Position numbers and translations under genes: made by a program
Assembly: GCA_934454635.1 (NCBI GenBank)
Contig: CAKSFR010000004.1
Span: 92,393-156,392 of the forward strand
Direction: 5' to 3'
Length of the DNA: 64,000 bases
Source: an uncultured Ruminiclostridium sp.
Lineage (GTDB): Bacteria; Bacillota; Clostridia; Oscillospirales; Ruminococcaceae
Notes under the pieces: model-generated
Told to the model about the DNA's origin: nothing
Database searches by the model: none
What the model saw: only the letters and a program-made list of their open reading frames with translations
Shown: piece by piece, positions 49,875 to 61,440 of the stretch
How positions within the stretch are numbered: position 1 is the first letter of the stretch
Layout: every line of letters begins with the position of its first letter

Positions 49875-52800
49875 ACGTTTAACAGCTCGTCGTATTTATC
49901 CGGAATCTTCGCTTCGGGCGCGGCGGGCTTATCAGCATTCTTTATTTTGCGCATTGCCTGCGTAAGCATAAGCTTTATGCGGTTTATCTGGTTTACTTCC
50001 GACGCGCCCGGGTCATAATCGACTGCGATAATGTTAGACTCGGGGTTGCGGCGGCGAAGCTCGCCGATAACGCCCTTTCCCGTAACGTGATTGGGCAGGC
50101 AAGCGAACGGCTGCATACAGATTATGTTGTTCACGCCGCTGTGCATAAGCTCGATCATTTCCGCGGAAAGGAACCAACCCTCGCCCGCGATATTTCCCGT
50201 CGAAACGATTCCTTCAACCATTTTGCGCATTTCCGCAATTTTTGTAAATTCGCCGAACTTCGTGCCCTTTATCGCTTCAAAATACGGCTTTTCAAGCCAC
50301 TCGAAAAGCGAGATCGCCTTATTGCTGAAATAATAGCGCGCTTTCGACACGGTAAGCAACTCGTGACGTGAATTTGCATGGTCGCAGAAGAAGTAGATGA
50401 AGCCCATAAGGTCGGGAACCACCGCTTCTGCGCCCTCCTGCTCAACGATGCCCACAACATCGTTGTTCGCAATCGGGTTGTATTTTACCAGAATTTCTCC
50501 TACGATACCAACTCTCGGCTTAACGATATCAAGCGTCGGCAGTGCGTCAAATTCCGCAACGATATTGCGTATATTCTTCTTATAGCGCGACAGACTGAGG
50601 TGCTTCAGATCCTCGCGCAGGTATTTGTTCCACTTTTCCCAGAGCCTGTCGGCGCTGCCCTTTTCGGCTTCGTAAGGTCTTACGCGGTACAGACAGCGGC
50701 AAAGCACGTCGCCGTATATTACCGCCATAAATCCGCGTACCGCAAGCGCGGGAGTGATCTTAAAGCCGGGCTGCTTTTCCATGCCGTTGAAGTTCAGCGA
50801 AAGAAGCGGGATATTGTCATAACCACCGTCGATAAGCGCCTTTTTGATCATGCTTATGTAGTTCGTCGCACGGCACGCGCCGCCCGTCTGGGTTATCATA
50901 AGAGCAGTGCTGTCGAGGTCGTATTCGCCGCTTTCAAGCGCGTGCATAAGCTGTCCGATAGTGAGGATCGACGGGTAGCACGCGTCGTTGTTGACATATT
51001 TAAGTCCCGTATCAACTACCTTTTTTGAATAGTCCTTGAGAATTACCAGCTTATAGCCCGAATAGTTGAACGCGCTTTCGAGCAGTTCAAAGTGATACGG
51101 AGCCATCTGCGGCGCAAGTATCGTGTATTTTTTCTTCATTTCGGGAGTGAACGTGGGCTGGCGCTTATAGCCCGTGTATTCCTGTTCGGAATGATAGCCG
51201 TTGCGCTCGCGCTCTTCCATTACCGAGAGAAGCGAACGCAGGCGTATTCTCGCCGCGCCTAAGTTGTTCACCTCGTCTATTTTCAGCAGCGTGTACATTC
51301 TTCCGCTGCCCTGCAATATCTCCTGAACCTCGTCGGTCGTAACCGCGTCGATTCCGCAGCCGAAGCTGTTAAGCTGAACAAGCTCAAGCTCGGGGTGCTT
51401 TCCGACGAACGCCGCCGCGCAGTAAAGACGCGTGTGGTACATCCACTGGTCAACAACGCGGATAGGACGCGGAAGCTCGCCCATGTGCGCAACGCTGTCC
51501 TCGGTGAGTACCGCAAGGCCGTAGCCGTTTATCATTTCGGGGATTCCGTGATTGATCTCAGGGTCGATATGATAAGGTCTGCCCGCGAGAACTATACCCT
51601 TTTTGCCCGTTTCGCGGAGCATTTTTACAACCTCTTCACCCTTTTTGCGAATATCCCGCTTAAACGCCTTGTCCTCGGCGTAAGCTTTCGCAAGCGCTGC
51701 GCCGATCTCCTCGCCGCCTATTCCCAGCGGCAGAAATTCTTCGACAAGTCTGCGCGCCATTGCCTTTTCATCATAAATAGGCAGGAACGGGTTCATAAAT
51801 CTTATCTTTTTATCGCGCAGCTCGGGGACGGAGTTCTTGATAACCTCGCTGTATGTCGCCACAACGGGACAGTTGTAGTGATTATCGCCCTTTCCGCCGT
51901 TGTCCATTTCGTAAGTGAGGGACGGGTAGAAAATAAAATCAACGCCGTCCTTCAGAAGCGACACGATATGCCCATGTGAAAGCTTCGCGGGATAGCATAC
52001 CGACTCGGAGGGCATTGTTTCAATACCCATGTCGTAAATATCGCGCGAGGACTTCGGCGAGAGCTTTACGCTATAGCCGAGAGAAGTGAAAAAAGTGAAC
52101 CAGAAAGGATAATTTTCATACATTCCGAGAACGCGGGGGATACCCACAACGCCGCGCTTCGCCTCGTCTGCGGGGATAGGCGTGTAGTGCTCGAAAAGGC
52201 GCTTGTATTTATACTCGAAAAGGTTCGGCAGACCGGATTTCTCCGCGCCCGTACCCGCTCCGCGTTCACAGCGGTTGTTGGTGATAAAGCGCTTTCCGTC
52301 CGAGAATTTGCTTATCGTGAGCAGGCAGTTGTTCGAGCATCTTCCGCAGCGCGCGGTCGATTTCTGTATCGTGAAATTCTCAAGGGAATCGGACGTCGCG
52401 ATAGTCGAGCCTGCCCCGTCGTCGCGCTGCATTGCCACAAGCGCGCTTCCGTACGCGCCCATAAGCCCCGCCTTGTCGGGACGTGAAACGTCGCGCCCGC
52501 AGGTAAGCTCAAACGCGCGCAGAACCGATTGATTCATGAACGTTCCGCCCTGAACGATTATCTTTTCGCCCATAGCTTTCGGGTCGCGGATCTTTATAAC
52601 CTTGAACAGCGCGTTCTTTACTACCGAATAGCTCAGACCCGCCGAAATATCCGCTACGCTTGCGCCCTCTTTCTGTGCCTGCTTTACGCGGCTGTTCATG
52701 AAAACCGTGCAGCGTGAACCGAGGTCAACGGGATTTTCCGCCGTAAGTCCTATTTCGGCAAATTCACGGCTGGTCATTCCCAGCGCGTTCGCAAAGTTCT

Positions 52801-54148
52801 CGATAAACGAACCGCAGCCCGACGAACACGCTTCGTTGAGCAAAATGCTCTCGATCTCGCCGTTCTTTACGCGCATACACTTCATATCCTGACCGCCTAT
52901 GTCAAGGATAAATTCAACGCCCGGCAGAACCTTTTCCGCCGCCTTATAGTGCGCCATCGTTTCGATCTCGCCGTAGTCAACTCCCAACGCCGCCTTTATC
53001 AAATGTTCGCCGTAGCCCGTCGCGGTAGCCTTCGCTATGTAAGCGCCCTCGGGCAGCAGCGAATATATCTCCTTTAAAATTCCTATTACAGACTTCAGCG
53101 GGTCGCCGAGGTTATTATTGTAGTGCGAATAAAGTATCTCCGCGTTTTCTCCGATAAGGCACGCCTTTGTCGTGGTAGAGCCTGCGTCGATGCCGAGATA
53201 GCACTTTCCCTTGTATGCCGAAAGCTCCGCCGTCGGGATAACGCACTTTGCGTGACGCTCGATAAAAGCCTGCTTTTCCGCTTCGTCCCTGAAAAGCGGC
53301 GCAAGGCGCTCAACTTCGTGAACGATAACGCTTCCGAGCTGCGCGATTTTTTCTTTCAGTTCGGCTGCCGAAACAACAGCGCGGTTGTCCGCAAGCGAAG
53401 CGCCCGCCGCGACGAACAGATTAGCGTCCGCGGGGAAAATAATATCCTCGTCAGACAGCGCAAGCGTTTCGATAAAGCGCTTGCGAAGTTCGGAAAGATA
53501 GTGGAGCGGTCCGCCGAGAAACGCGACTTTTCCGCGTATCGGTTTGCCGCAGGCAAGCCCGCTTATCGTCTGATTTACGACCGACTGAAAAATCGAAGCC
53601 GCAACATCGGACTTCTTCGCGCCGTCGTTGAGAAGCGGCTGAATATCGCTCTTTGCGAAAACGCCGCAGCGCGACGCGATAGGATATATCGTTTCGTAGT
53701 CCTTTGCAAGCTCGTTCAGACCGCCTATGTCCGTGTTGAGCAGCGCCGCCATCTGGTCGATAAACGCGCCTGTACCGCCCGCGCAGGAGCCGTTCATTCG
53801 CTGCTCGATACCGCCGCGCAGATATGTAATTTTCGCGTCCTCTCCGCCAAGTTCGATAGCGACGTCGGTTTCGGGGATAAGCGTCTGGATAGCCGTCGTT
53901 CCCGCAGAAACTTCCTGAATAAACGGAATGCCCAGCCATTTCGCTGCGGAAATCCCTCCCGAGCCTGTTACCGCAACGGTAACCTCGGATTCGTCTATTG
54001 CGTCAAATCCGCCCGTAAGAACCTCTGCGAGCGTCTTTTTTATGTCGGAATAGTGCCGCTGATATTTTTTGTATACAAAATTGTTTTCGTCGTCAAGAAC
54101 TGCAATCTTTACAGTCGTCGAGCCGACGTCAAGTCCGATATGAAGCAT
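49871..54148 (-). CDS. Giant acyl-CoA dehydratase activase/reductase-related fusion protein
   Basis: 1425 residues; start ATG at 54148 after GGAAAGGATT. Two BcrAD/BadFG ATPase domains lie in tandem: residues about 1-260 ([42 protein letters not shown]) and about 315-590 ([41 protein letters not shown]), each with the Cys pair that holds a 4Fe-4S cluster in activators. A Cys cluster (CGRCSNNC, about 625) follows, then DUF2229 and a C-terminal HgdB-like region. Known family of Clostridial redox proteins probably driving low-potential ATP-coupled electron transfer; substrate unknown. No separate dehydratase subunits nearby. Confidence 0.9.
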   Translation of the reverse strand: MLHIGLDVGSTTVKIAVLDDENNFVYKKYQRHYSDIKKTLAEVLTGGFDAIDESEVTVAVTGSGGISAAKWLGIPFIQEVSAGTTAIQTLIPETDVAIELGGEDAKITYLRGGIEQRMNGSCAGGTGAFIDQMAALLNTDIGGLNELAKDYETIYPIASRCGVFAKSDIQPLLNDGAKKSDVAASIFQSVVNQTISGLACGKPIRGKVAFLGGPLHYLSELRKRFIETLALSDEDIIFPADANLFVAAGASLADNRAVVSAAELKEKIAQLGSVIVHEVERLAPLFRDEAEKQAFIERHAKCVIPTAELSAYKGKCYLGIDAGSTTTKACLIGENAEILYSHYNNNLGDPLKSVIGILKEIYSLLPEGAYIAKATATGYGEHLIKAALGVDYGEIETMAHYKAAEKVLPGVEFILDIGGQDMKCMRVKNGEIESILLNEACSSGCGSFIENFANALGMTSREFAEIGLTAENPVDLGSRCTVFMNSRVKQAQKEGASVADISAGLSYSVVKNALFKVIKIRDPKAMGEKIIVQGGTFMNQSVLRAFELTCGRDVSRPDKAGLMGAYGSALVAMQRDDGAGSTIATSDSLENFTIQKSTARCGRCSNNCLLTISKFSDGKRFITNNRCERGAGTGAEKSGLPNLFEYKYKRLFEHYTPIPADEAKRGVVGIPRVLGMYENYPFWFTFFTSLGYSVKLSPKSSRDIYDMGIETMPSESVCYPAKLSHGHIVSLLKDGVDFIFYPSLTYEMDNGGKGDNHYNCPVVATYSEVIKNSVPELRDKKIRFMNPFLPIYDEKAMARRLVEEFLPLGIGGEEIGAALAKAYAEDKAFKRDIRKKGEEVVKMLRETGKKGIVLAGRPYHIDPEINHGIPEMINGYGLAVLTEDSVAHMGELPRPIRVVDQWMYHTRLYCAAAFVGKHPELELVQLNSFGCGIDAVTTDEVQEILQGSGRMYTLLKIDEVNNLGAARIRLRSLLSVMEERERNGYHSEQEYTGYKRQPTFTPEMKKKYTILAPQMAPYHFELLESAFNYSGYKLVILKDYSKKVVDTGLKYVNNDACYPSILTIGQLMHALESGEYDLDSTALMITQTGGACRATNYISMIKKALIDGGYDNIPLLSLNFNGMEKQPGFKITPALAVRGFMAVIYGDVLCRCLYRVRPYEAEKGSADRLWEKWNKYLREDLKHLSLSRYKKNIRNIVAEFDALPTLDIVKPRVGIVGEILVKYNPIANNDVVGIVEQEGAEAVVPDLMGFIYFFCDHANSRHELLTVSKARYYFSNKAISLFEWLEKPYFEAIKGTKFGEFTKIAEMRKMVEGIVSTGNIAGEGWFLSAEMIELMHSGVNNIICMQPFACLPNHVTGKGVIGELRRRNPESNIIAVDYDPGASEVNQINRIKLMLTQAMRKIKNADKPAAPEAKIPDKYDELLNV

Positions 54149-54335
54149 ATCTGATAATCCTTTCCTTGCCATGCCTGAATTATATATAAATATGAATACA
54201 GTCAATTATACACTATTTTTTTGTTTTTTTCAATGCCTTTCGGCGATTTTTTCGCCAAACTTTCACCCTAAACGGCAATTTTTGCGTTTTTTTCCTTAAT
54301 TTATGCTTTTCTCGGGTTATTTTTTGCTTAAACGC
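54149..54335. other. AT-rich divergent intergenic region
   Basis: Between the activase start and the next operon promoter; runs of T and A, no gene and no clear minus-strand promoter recognised. Confidence 0.5.
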
Positions 54336-54364
54336 TTGTAATTTCTTCCGAAATGTTATATAAT
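54336..54364 (+). promoter_or_regulatory. Promoter of DUF1858-trmK-nif3-rqcH-valS operon
   Basis: TTGTAA (54336-54341), 17-nt spacer, TATAAT (54359-54364), 68 nt before the first start codon. No further promoter or terminator is evident until 61.15 kb, so six genes probably share it. Confidence 0.75.
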
Positions 54365-54431
54365 ACTTATTGTGTATGCATTTCTTCTTGCATTACACAA
54401 GGAATGTCACAATCGGAAAGGACTGTTCAGA

Positions 54432-54632
54432 ATGATTATCACAAAGGACACAATTATCGGAGATATTCTCGACGCTGACGCTGAAGCTGCCGCTCCCTTT
54501 TTCTTTGAAATGGGAATGCACTGCCTCGGCTGCCCCTCCGCAAGAGGCGAAAGCGTCGCAGAAGCCTGCGCGGTTCACGGCGCAGACCCCGACGCTCTTG
54601 TTGAAAAGCTCAACAAGGCTCTTAACGGCTGA
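54432..54632 (+). CDS. DUF1858 domain protein
   Basis: 66 residues; start ATG at 54432 after AAAGGA. Entire protein is one DUF1858 domain: ITKDTIIGDILDADAEAAAPFFFEMGMHCLGCPSARGESVAEACAVHGADPDALVEKLNKAL, with the conserved CxxC (CLGC). Related domains accompany hybrid-cluster and redox proteins and may bind a metal or take part in thiol redox. Its TGA shares a base with the trmK ATG. Confidence 0.9.
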   Translation: MIITKDTIIGDILDADAEAAAPFFFEMGMHCLGCPSARGESVAEACAVHGADPDALVEKLNKALNG

Positions 54633-55240
54633 TGTCCGTAAGGCTTGACGAACGGCTTTCCGCTGCCGCCGCACTGGTGCGCAGCGGAAAAAGCGTCTGC
54701 GACGTAGGAACCGACCACGCCCTGCTGCCCTGCTTCCTCTGGGAGCGGGGAGAGCGGCGGCTTTTTGCCTGCGACATAAACGACGGCCCGCTCGAAGCGG
54801 CAAGGCTCACCGTTTCGCGGAATAACGCCGAGGTAACTCTGATAAAATCGGACGGACTTAAAAACGTTCCGCCGTGCGACGACGTTGTGATAGCGGGAAT
54901 GGGCGGCGAGCTTATTGCTCGGATAGTTTCGGAGTGTCCGTTTACGACCCCCGACACGCGCTTTATCCTCCAGCCTATGACAAAAACCGAAATACTTCGC
55001 CGCGAGCTTTACAGAAGCGGCTTTGAGATAATTTCCGAAACCTGCGCAAGCGCGGGCGGAAAGGTCTACACCGTTATGCTTGTGCGTTTTACGGGCGAAA
55101 AGTGCGAAATCGACGATTCGTTCGCCTTTTTCGGAAAAAACAGCGCTGCCGCATACATCACGGCGGTGAACGCGCGGCTTAAAAAGCTGTCGAATGGCGA
55201 CAAAAAGTACGCAGAACTGATACGCAGCACCGAGGTTTAA
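54632..55240 (+). CDS. trmK: tRNA (adenine-22-N1)-methyltransferase
   Basis: 202 residues. Rossmann methyltransferase: VCDVGTDHALLPCFLW (SAM loop), ACDINDGPLEAA, VVIAGMGGELIARI and FILQPMTKTEILRREL, the TrmK/YqfN pattern. Methylates A22 of tRNA. The trmK-nif3 order matches Bacillus yqfN-yqfO. Confidence 0.93.
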   Translation: MSVRLDERLSAAAALVRSGKSVCDVGTDHALLPCFLWERGERRLFACDINDGPLEAARLTVSRNNAEVTLIKSDGLKNVPPCDDVVIAGMGGELIARIVSECPFTTPDTRFILQPMTKTEILRRELYRSGFEIISETCASAGGKVYTVMLVRFTGEKCEIDDSFAFFGKNSAAAYITAVNARLKKLSNGDKKYAELIRSTEV

Positions 55241-55241
55241 A

Positions 55242-56021
55242 ATGAAACTGAACGAAATTTACAATTACATAGATACATTCGCGCCGTTCTCGACGCAGGA
55301 CGGCTTCGATAATTCGGGGCTGCTCGTTGACAGCGGCGAAACCGAGATAACAAAAGCCGCCGTATGCCTTGATATAACCAACGAGGTCATTGAGGAGGCG
55401 CACGGCTGCGGCGCTCAGCTTATTATTTCTCATCACCCCGTTATTTTTCACAAGCTCGCGGCTCTCGACCCGAAAAGTCCCGTTTTTCGCCTTGTGAAAT
55501 ACGGAATGTCCGCAATATGCGTGCATACCCCTATTGATATGGCGAGCGGCGGAATTTCCGACATGATGTACGGGCTTATGGACTTCGGTTCGCCCGAGAA
55601 CGCGCCGGTTCTGCACGTCGTTCATCACGGCTCGGGGATAGGCTACGGCAAAGTGAAAACGCTCGAAACGCCGATTTCCGCACGGGAACTGGCTGAAAAA
55701 GCAAAAAATGTTTTCGGCTGCACTTCGCTGCGCTTTACCGACGGCGGAAAGCCGATAAAAACCGTTGCCGTCTGCTCGGGCGCGGGCAACGACGAGATAT
55801 ATACCTGCATCGAGAAAAATATTGACGCGATAATAACGGGCGACGTTAAGTGGCACGGCTTCGTTGACGCGAAAAACGCAGGCGTGACCGTTATCGACGC
55901 GGGGCATTACAACACCGAGGTTATTGTCTGCGAACTTTTCCTGCAAAAACTCGCGGAGCGCTTTCCCGAGGTCGGCTTCTTTATTCCCGCGGCAAACCGC
56001 GACTGCACCGAATTTATTTAA
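55242..56021 (+). CDS. Nif3-like dinuclear metal centre hexameric protein
   Basis: 259 residues. Signatures: FDNSGLLVDSGE, ISHHPVIFHKL (metal His pair), HTPIDMASGGISD, GDVKWHGFVDA and DAGHYNTE. A hexameric metal protein (YqfO family) often listed as GTP cyclohydrolase I type 2-like, with uncertain biochemical role. One base after the trmK stop. Confidence 0.93.
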   Translation: MKLNEIYNYIDTFAPFSTQDGFDNSGLLVDSGETEITKAAVCLDITNEVIEEAHGCGAQLIISHHPVIFHKLAALDPKSPVFRLVKYGMSAICVHTPIDMASGGISDMMYGLMDFGSPENAPVLHVVHHGSGIGYGKVKTLETPISARELAEKAKNVFGCTSLRFTDGGKPIKTVAVCSGAGNDEIYTCIEKNIDAIITGDVKWHGFVDAKNAGVTVIDAGHYNTEVIVCELFLQKLAERFPEVGFFIPAANRDCTEFI

Positions 56022-56060
56022 ATTCACTTAAAACACTTAAAATAAAAAAGGAGGGATAAT

Positions 56061-57833
56061 ATGTCGCTTGACGGAGCTTTTCTGCACTGCGTTCTCGGCG
56101 AGATCGAGGCGCACGGACTTATCGGCGGACGCGTGGATAAAATCCACCAGCCCTCGCGCGACGAAATAATCATTACCCTCCGTACCTTCGGCGGCGCGGA
56201 GAGGATACTTTTCTCCGCAAATTCGTCTTCTGCGCGCGTGGGTCTGACCGAGCAGATACCCGAAAACCCGAAGCAGCCGCCGATGCTCTGTATGCTGTTC
56301 AGGAAATATCTTTCGGGCGGACGGCTCACCGCCGTGCGGCAGGACGGACTTGAACGCATACTCAATTTCGACTTTGAATGCACAAACGAGATCGGCGACA
56401 CGGTGCACAACCGCATTGCCGCCGAAATTATGGGCAAGTACAGCAACATTATCCTGCTCACCGAAAAAGAGGACGGCTGGCGCGTTGTTGACAGCGTGAA
56501 GCGCATTACCGACGACATTTCCTCCGTCCGCAGGATACTCCCGAACGTGCCGTATGAGCTGCCGCCGCGCGAGGAGCGGCTGAGCCTGCTTGAATACGAT
56601 TTTTCGGACATTTCCGAGCGGCTTTCTCCCTTTGAAAATCAACGGCTCGCAAAGGCGCTTCCTTCGATTTTTGAGGGAATTTCGCCGATATTCGCACGCG
56701 AATGCGCTTACAGCTGCGCGCGTGACACTGACGCACTCGTAAGCGACCTCACGCCCGACCGTCTTGATAAGCTGGTGTTTTTTCTTAAAAAAGCGCGCAG
56801 CTTTATCCTTGACGGGAGCGGCTGCACGGTAGTTACCGACCGATACGGAAAGCCGAAGGATTTCTGTTTTATGCCTGTCGAACAATACGGCACGGAAATG
56901 ACCGAAACGCACTTCGACAGCCCCGGCGCGCTGCTTGATAAATTTTTCGGCAGCCGCGCGGACGCAGACCGCATAAAGCAGCGTTCGGGCGACCTTATGA
57001 AAACTATCCTAAATATATACGAACGCATTTCCCGCAAGCTTGAGCTTCAGAAATCCGAGCTTGCGCAATGCTCCGAGCGGGAGGTTTTCCGAGTCTGCGG
57101 CGACCTTTTAAGCGCAAATCTCTACCGAATGGAGCGCGGAATGAACGAAATAACCGTTGACGACTATATCAACGGCGGAACTCGCACGATACGCCTCGAC
57201 GTTCGTCTTACACCGTCGCAGAATGCGCAGAAATACTACGCGGAGTACAAAAAGCTCGACACGGCGGAAAAAATGCTGTCGAAGCTGATTGAACAGGGCG
57301 AAAAGGAGCTTGTCTACATTGACAGCGTTTTCGACGCTGCAAGCCGCATCGGAAGCGGCTCTGGCAGCGACGCGGAGCTTTCGGAGATAAAGCGCGAGCT
57401 TACCGAGTCGGGCTATCTGAAGCACTCGAAAAACGACAAGCGCAAGCCGGAAAAAGCGCTTCCCCCGCTTAAATTCCGCTCAGAGGACGGGTTTGATATT
57501 CTCGTTGGGCGCAACAATTATCAGAACGACAAGCTTACGCTCAAAACCGCACGACCCGACGACTTGTGGCTGCACACCCAGAATATCGCAGGCTCGCACG
57601 TCATAATCTGCGCTGACGGAAAGAAGATCCCCGACAGCACGATCGAGCAGGCGGCAGTTCTCGCGGCGTACTGCTCAAAAGCAAGAAACGGGACAAAAAT
57701 ACCCGTCGATTTTACCTTGGCGAGATATGTGAAAAAGCCGAACGGCGCTAAGCCCGGCATGGTGATATTCACGAATAATCAGACTATTCTCGTAAATCCC
57801 GACGAGGGACTTTACGAAAAACTCAAAGTATAA
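56061..57833 (+). CDS. rqcH: Rqc2 homologue RqcH (NFACT family)
   Basis: 590 residues; ribosome site AAGGAGGG. NFACT-N (MSLDGAFLHCVLGEIEAHGLIGGRVDKIHQPSRDEIIITLR), helix-hairpin-helix and coiled-coil middle (residues about 300-450), and NFACT-R near the C-terminus (DILVGRNNYQNDKLTLKTARPDDLWLHTQNIAGSHVII). In Bacillus it binds obstructed 50S subunits and adds C-terminal Ala tails to stalled peptides. Older names are fibronectin-binding protein. Confidence 0.95.
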   Translation: MSLDGAFLHCVLGEIEAHGLIGGRVDKIHQPSRDEIIITLRTFGGAERILFSANSSSARVGLTEQIPENPKQPPMLCMLFRKYLSGGRLTAVRQDGLERILNFDFECTNEIGDTVHNRIAAEIMGKYSNIILLTEKEDGWRVVDSVKRITDDISSVRRILPNVPYELPPREERLSLLEYDFSDISERLSPFENQRLAKALPSIFEGISPIFARECAYSCARDTDALVSDLTPDRLDKLVFFLKKARSFILDGSGCTVVTDRYGKPKDFCFMPVEQYGTEMTETHFDSPGALLDKFFGSRADADRIKQRSGDLMKTILNIYERISRKLELQKSELAQCSEREVFRVCGDLLSANLYRMERGMNEITVDDYINGGTRTIRLDVRLTPSQNAQKYYAEYKKLDTAEKMLSKLIEQGEKELVYIDSVFDAASRIGSGSGSDAELSEIKRELTESGYLKHSKNDKRKPEKALPPLKFRSEDGFDILVGRNNYQNDKLTLKTARPDDLWLHTQNIAGSHVIICADGKKIPDSTIEQAAVLAAYCSKARNGTKIPVDFTLARYVKKPNGAKPGMVIFTNNQTILVNPDEGLYEKLKV

Positions 57834-57848
57834 AGGAGACATCGCAGG

Positions 57849-60488
57849 ATGAAAAAGGAACTCGCGAAAACATACGCTCCGAAAGAATTTGAAGAGCGTA
57901 TATACAAAAACTGGGAGGAGAAGAAGTATTTCCACGCGGAGCGCGACCCGCATAAGAAGCCGTATACTATCGTTATTCCCCCGCCGAACATCACGGGGCA
58001 GCTTCACATGGGACACGCCCTCGACAACACGCTTCAGGACATCATTATCCGCACAAAGCGTATGCAGGGCTATGCCGCGTTATGGCTTCCCGGAACCGAC
58101 CACGCTTCTATCGCTACCGAGGCGAAAATAGTCGGCGCAATGAAAGCCGAGGGACTTACAAAGGACGACGTCGGCCGCGACGGATTTCTCGAAAGAGCAT
58201 GGGAATGGAAGCGCGTTTACGGCGGACGTATCGTTGAACAGCTCAAGAAGCTCGGTTCAAGCTGCGACTGGGACAGAGAGCGCTTTACGCTTGACGAGGG
58301 CTGTTCAAAAGCGGTTCAGAAAGTATTCATCGACCTCTACAACAAGGGGCTTATTTATCACGGCGAACGCATAATCAACTGGTGTCCGAACTGCAAGACC
58401 TCTATTTCCGACATTGAATGCGAATATGAGGAGCAGGCGGGCAGTTTCTGGCACATCAACTATCCTCTTTCGGACGGAAGCGGCTTTGTTGAAATCGCCA
58501 CCACCCGTCCCGAAACGCTTCTGGGAGATACGGCAGTTGCGGTTCACCCCGACGACGAGCGCTATAAGAATATCGTCGGAAAGACTGTAAAGCTGCCGCT
58601 TACCGACCGTGAGATCCCCATTATTGCGGACGAATATGTTGAGATGGACTTCGGAACGGGCGTTGTAAAAATTACGCCCGCGCACGACCCTAACGACTAT
58701 GAAGTAGGTCTGCGCCACAATCTCCCCGTTATCAATGTAATGAACGACGACGCGACCATTAACGCCGAATACGGCGGAAAATATGCGGGAATGGATCGTT
58801 ATGAGGCGAGAAAGGCTATGGTTGCCGACCTCGAAGCGCAGGGACTTCTCGTAAAGGTCGAGGAGCACGTTCATAACGTCGGAACCTGCCAGCGCTGCCA
58901 CACGGTAGTCGAACCCAAGTGCTCAAAACAGTGGTTCGTTAAAATGAAAGAGCTTGCGCAGCCCGCTATCGACGTTGTAAAAAGCGGCGAGCTTAAATAT
59001 GTTCCGCAGCGTTTTGAGAACGGCTATCTGCACTGGATGGAAAATATCCGCGACTGGTGCATTTCGCGCCAGCTCTGGTGGGGACACAGGATCCCCGCGT
59101 ATTACTGCACCAACGACGCGTGCGGATATGAGGAAATAAACGCGAACGGCGTTTCGGTATGCCCGAAATGCGGCGCAAAAATGGTTCAGGACGAGGACAC
59201 TCTCGATACTTGGTTCAGCTCCGCGCTCTGGCCGTTCTCAACGCTCGGCTGGCCCGAAGAAACCGAGGATTTGAAGTATTTTTATCCGACAAATACGCTT
59301 GTAACCGGCTATGATATCATTCCGTTCTGGGTTGCGAGAATGATTTTCTCGGGACTTGAACACACAGGCGTAAAGCCGTTCTCTCACGTTCTTATCCACG
59401 GTCTTGTTCGCGACGAGCTTGGCAGAAAGATGAGCAAGTCGCTCGGAAACGGCGTTGATCCGCTCGAAGTTATCGACAAATACGGCGCGGACGCGCTTCG
59501 CCTGACGCTTGTTACGGGCAACAGCCCCGGAAACGATATGCGCTGGACGGACACAAAGGTAACCGCATCCCGCAACTTCGCAAACAAGCTCTGGAACGCT
59601 TCGCGCTACATTCTCATGAACCTGCCGGAGGATATGGAAAAGGCGGTTCTTCCCGAAACGCTGCCTATCGAGGACAAGTGGGTTCTTACTCTTTACAATA
59701 AGCTTATCCGCGAAGTCACCGACAATATCGAAGCGTTTGAACTCGGTATCGCTATCGGAAAGCTTTATGACTTTATCTGGGATGTTTACTGCGACTGGTA
59801 CATTGAGCTTACAAAGCCGCGTATCGCCGCAGGCGGAGAAACCGCAAGAGCTGCGCAGAATGTTCTTGTTTACGTTATGCAGGGCGTTCTGAAGCTGCTT
59901 CACCCGTTCATGCCGTTCATTACCGAAGAAATCTGGCAGTCCATGCCTGTTGCGGGACAGCCTGAAAGCATAATGATCGCAAAGTGGTGCGAATACGACG
60001 AAAAGCTCAATTTCGCCGCAGAAGCGGAGGCGTTCACAAAAATTATCGACGCTATCAAGGCTGTCCGCGTTCAGCGCAACGAGCTTAACGTTCCGCCATC
60101 AAAGAAGGTTTCCATGCACATCGAAACTGCGGACACGGCGCTGTTCGATTCCTGCCGCGTATTCTTTGAGCGCCTTGCGGGAGCGGGAGAGCTTGAAATC
60201 GCGGAAAAAATCAACGCGGCGGACGGAATGGTTACCGTTGTAACCTCGGCGGCGAGAGTGTTCATGCCTATGGGCGAGCTGGTAGACGCCGAAAAGGAAC
60301 TCGTTCGTCTTGAAAAAGAAAAGAAAAACGCGCAGAAGGACATTGATTTCCTTTCAGGAAAGCTGAACAACCCCGGATTTCTCGCGAAAGCGCCTGCGCA
60401 GCAGGTTGAAAACGAGCGTGCAAAGCTCGCAAAAGCACAGGAAAAAATGAACAAGATCATAGAATCCATCAACGCGCTGAAAAAATAA
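57849..60488 (+). CDS. valS: Valyl-tRNA synthetase
   Basis: 879 residues. Class I synthetase with [15 protein letters not shown] (HIGH), an editing domain about 200-360 ([22 protein letters not shown]), a zinc-binding insert ([10 protein letters not shown]...CPKCGAKM), KMSKS in [14 protein letters not shown], and a C-terminal coiled coil ([25 protein letters not shown]). Only 15 nt after rqcH; no T-box, so it is not individually regulated by tRNA-Val here. Confidence 0.97.
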   Translation: MKKELAKTYAPKEFEERIYKNWEEKKYFHAERDPHKKPYTIVIPPPNITGQLHMGHALDNTLQDIIIRTKRMQGYAALWLPGTDHASIATEAKIVGAMKAEGLTKDDVGRDGFLERAWEWKRVYGGRIVEQLKKLGSSCDWDRERFTLDEGCSKAVQKVFIDLYNKGLIYHGERIINWCPNCKTSISDIECEYEEQAGSFWHINYPLSDGSGFVEIATTRPETLLGDTAVAVHPDDERYKNIVGKTVKLPLTDREIPIIADEYVEMDFGTGVVKITPAHDPNDYEVGLRHNLPVINVMNDDATINAEYGGKYAGMDRYEARKAMVADLEAQGLLVKVEEHVHNVGTCQRCHTVVEPKCSKQWFVKMKELAQPAIDVVKSGELKYVPQRFENGYLHWMENIRDWCISRQLWWGHRIPAYYCTNDACGYEEINANGVSVCPKCGAKMVQDEDTLDTWFSSALWPFSTLGWPEETEDLKYFYPTNTLVTGYDIIPFWVARMIFSGLEHTGVKPFSHVLIHGLVRDELGRKMSKSLGNGVDPLEVIDKYGADALRLTLVTGNSPGNDMRWTDTKVTASRNFANKLWNASRYILMNLPEDMEKAVLPETLPIEDKWVLTLYNKLIREVTDNIEAFELGIAIGKLYDFIWDVYCDWYIELTKPRIAAGGETARAAQNVLVYVMQGVLKLLHPFMPFITEEIWQSMPVAGQPESIMIAKWCEYDEKLNFAAEAEAFTKIIDAIKAVRVQRNELNVPPSKKVSMHIETADTALFDSCRVFFERLAGAGELEIAEKINAADGMVTVVTSAARVFMPMGELVDAEKELVRLEKEKKNAQKDIDFLSGKLNNPGFLAKAPAQQVENERAKLAKAQEKMNKIIESINALKK

Positions 60489-60507
60489 CCCGCTAAGGAG
60501 AGAAAAC

Positions 60508-61137
60508 ATGACCCGAAATATCATCTTCTCTATACTTTTTGTTATTGTTTACGCAGGTGCGATTTTTCTCGGAACAAGCCGCGAAACGACCGAAAAAGAC
60601 CGCTACGGAAACGGTGTTTTTACGGGAAACAGCTATGTCAGCGAGCGCTTCGGGGTCGGCGCGGAGTTTAATTCCGGCTGGATAAGGCTGGACGGACCCG
60701 GAGCGCAGCTTATCGACGAAGAATATGATTATTCGGGCGAGGAGCTGACCCCTCTTTTCGGATACATTTCAAAGCATTCTACGCTTCAGGTGTGCGTTTC
60801 AATAGCTGCGCCATACTCCAACGATGTATTTTCGACCACATACTGGAACAGATATGTTTCGGAAACCAAGGCTAACCTTGAGAACATGGGCGCGCAATGG
60901 AAAAACGGCGCAATCTACGAAATTACCGCAAAAGGCAGCGGCGATCCCATTATTATGTACTATATGTCGTACACTTTCGGGGGCGAGGAAAGCAGCATTT
61001 TCTTCGCGCTCTCAAACATAAACGGAAGCGGTTTCATGTTTGACGGAACCTATACCGGTTCGGAGGGACTTTTTGAGGTCAAGAAATTTCTCACAGAAAG
61101 GTTCTACGTCAAATCATCGGCAATCGAAAACTGCTGA
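60508..61137 (+). CDS. Membrane-anchored protein of unknown function
   Basis: 209 residues; AAGGAGAG ribosome site. One N-terminal helix (IIFSILFVIVYAGAIFLG) with the remainder outside the cytoplasm. The soluble part has no recognised motif; it is rich in aromatic residues and Gly/Ser (VSERFGVGAEFNSGWIRLDG). Last gene of the valS operon, 20 nt after valS and directly before a terminator. Confidence 0.7.
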   Translation: MTRNIIFSILFVIVYAGAIFLGTSRETTEKDRYGNGVFTGNSYVSERFGVGAEFNSGWIRLDGPGAQLIDEEYDYSGEELTPLFGYISKHSTLQVCVSIAAPYSNDVFSTTYWNRYVSETKANLENMGAQWKNGAIYEITAKGSGDPIIMYYMSYTFGGEESSIFFALSNINGSGFMFDGTYTGSEGLFEVKKFLTERFYVKSSAIENC

Positions 61138-61146
61138 ATCGACGCA

Positions 61147-61181
61147 AAGCCGACAGTGAAAAAACACTGTCGGCTTTTTTT
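61147..61181 (+). terminator. Terminator of the valS operon
   Basis: Perfect 12-bp stem AAGCCGACAGTG / CACTGTCGGCTT with A6 loop and seven T residues. Confidence 0.93.
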
Positions 61182-61191
61182 GTTTTTTCTA

Positions 61192-61252
61192 TTGACAAGG
61201 CGCGCGCCGTATGCTATAATAAAAACGAAATTTGAGTTAGCTTTAGCTAACT
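61192..61252 (+). promoter_or_regulatory. Consensus promoter with DtxR-like operator
   Basis: TTGACA (61192-61197), 17-nt spacer, TATAAT (61215-61220), followed 14 nt later by AGTTAGC-TTTA-GCTAACT (61235-61252), a palindrome of the DtxR/IdeR/MntR class. The transcript has no recognised gene in the next 500 nt; the next gene is the flavodoxin at 61776. Confidence 0.7.
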
Positions 61253-61368
61253 TGCCGAAGCTGATATTTTCAGTGAAAGGACTTGAAATACGGTTTTCGC
61301 TCGCGAATATACACTTGCGGGCAGCGAACCGTACTGCGACTGCGACTATGACCACAAGGTATGATAAA

Positions 61369-61440
61369 TAATACTAATTCCTAGTCAATATATAGACAAT
61401 GGCTATATATTGATTACCACTTAATACTAAGCACCGAAAA
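61369..61440. repeat. Inverted-repeat element with palindromic core
   Basis: Starts TAATACTAATTCC and ends with an imperfect inverted copy (ACCACTTAATACTAA). The core is an 11-bp stem TCAATATATAG / CTATATATTGA with a 7-nt loop. Ends resemble the 19.3-kb family; it abuts the next copy. Confidence 0.55.

Noticed and set aside
53123..54154. 343-residue plus-strand frame opposite the activase gene
   Set aside because: Runs entirely antisense to the first ATPase domain of a clear family member; basic, low-information sequence.
61156..61371. 71-residue frame after the valS terminator
   Set aside because: Its start is inside the terminator hairpin and it spans a promoter and operator; no family resemblance.
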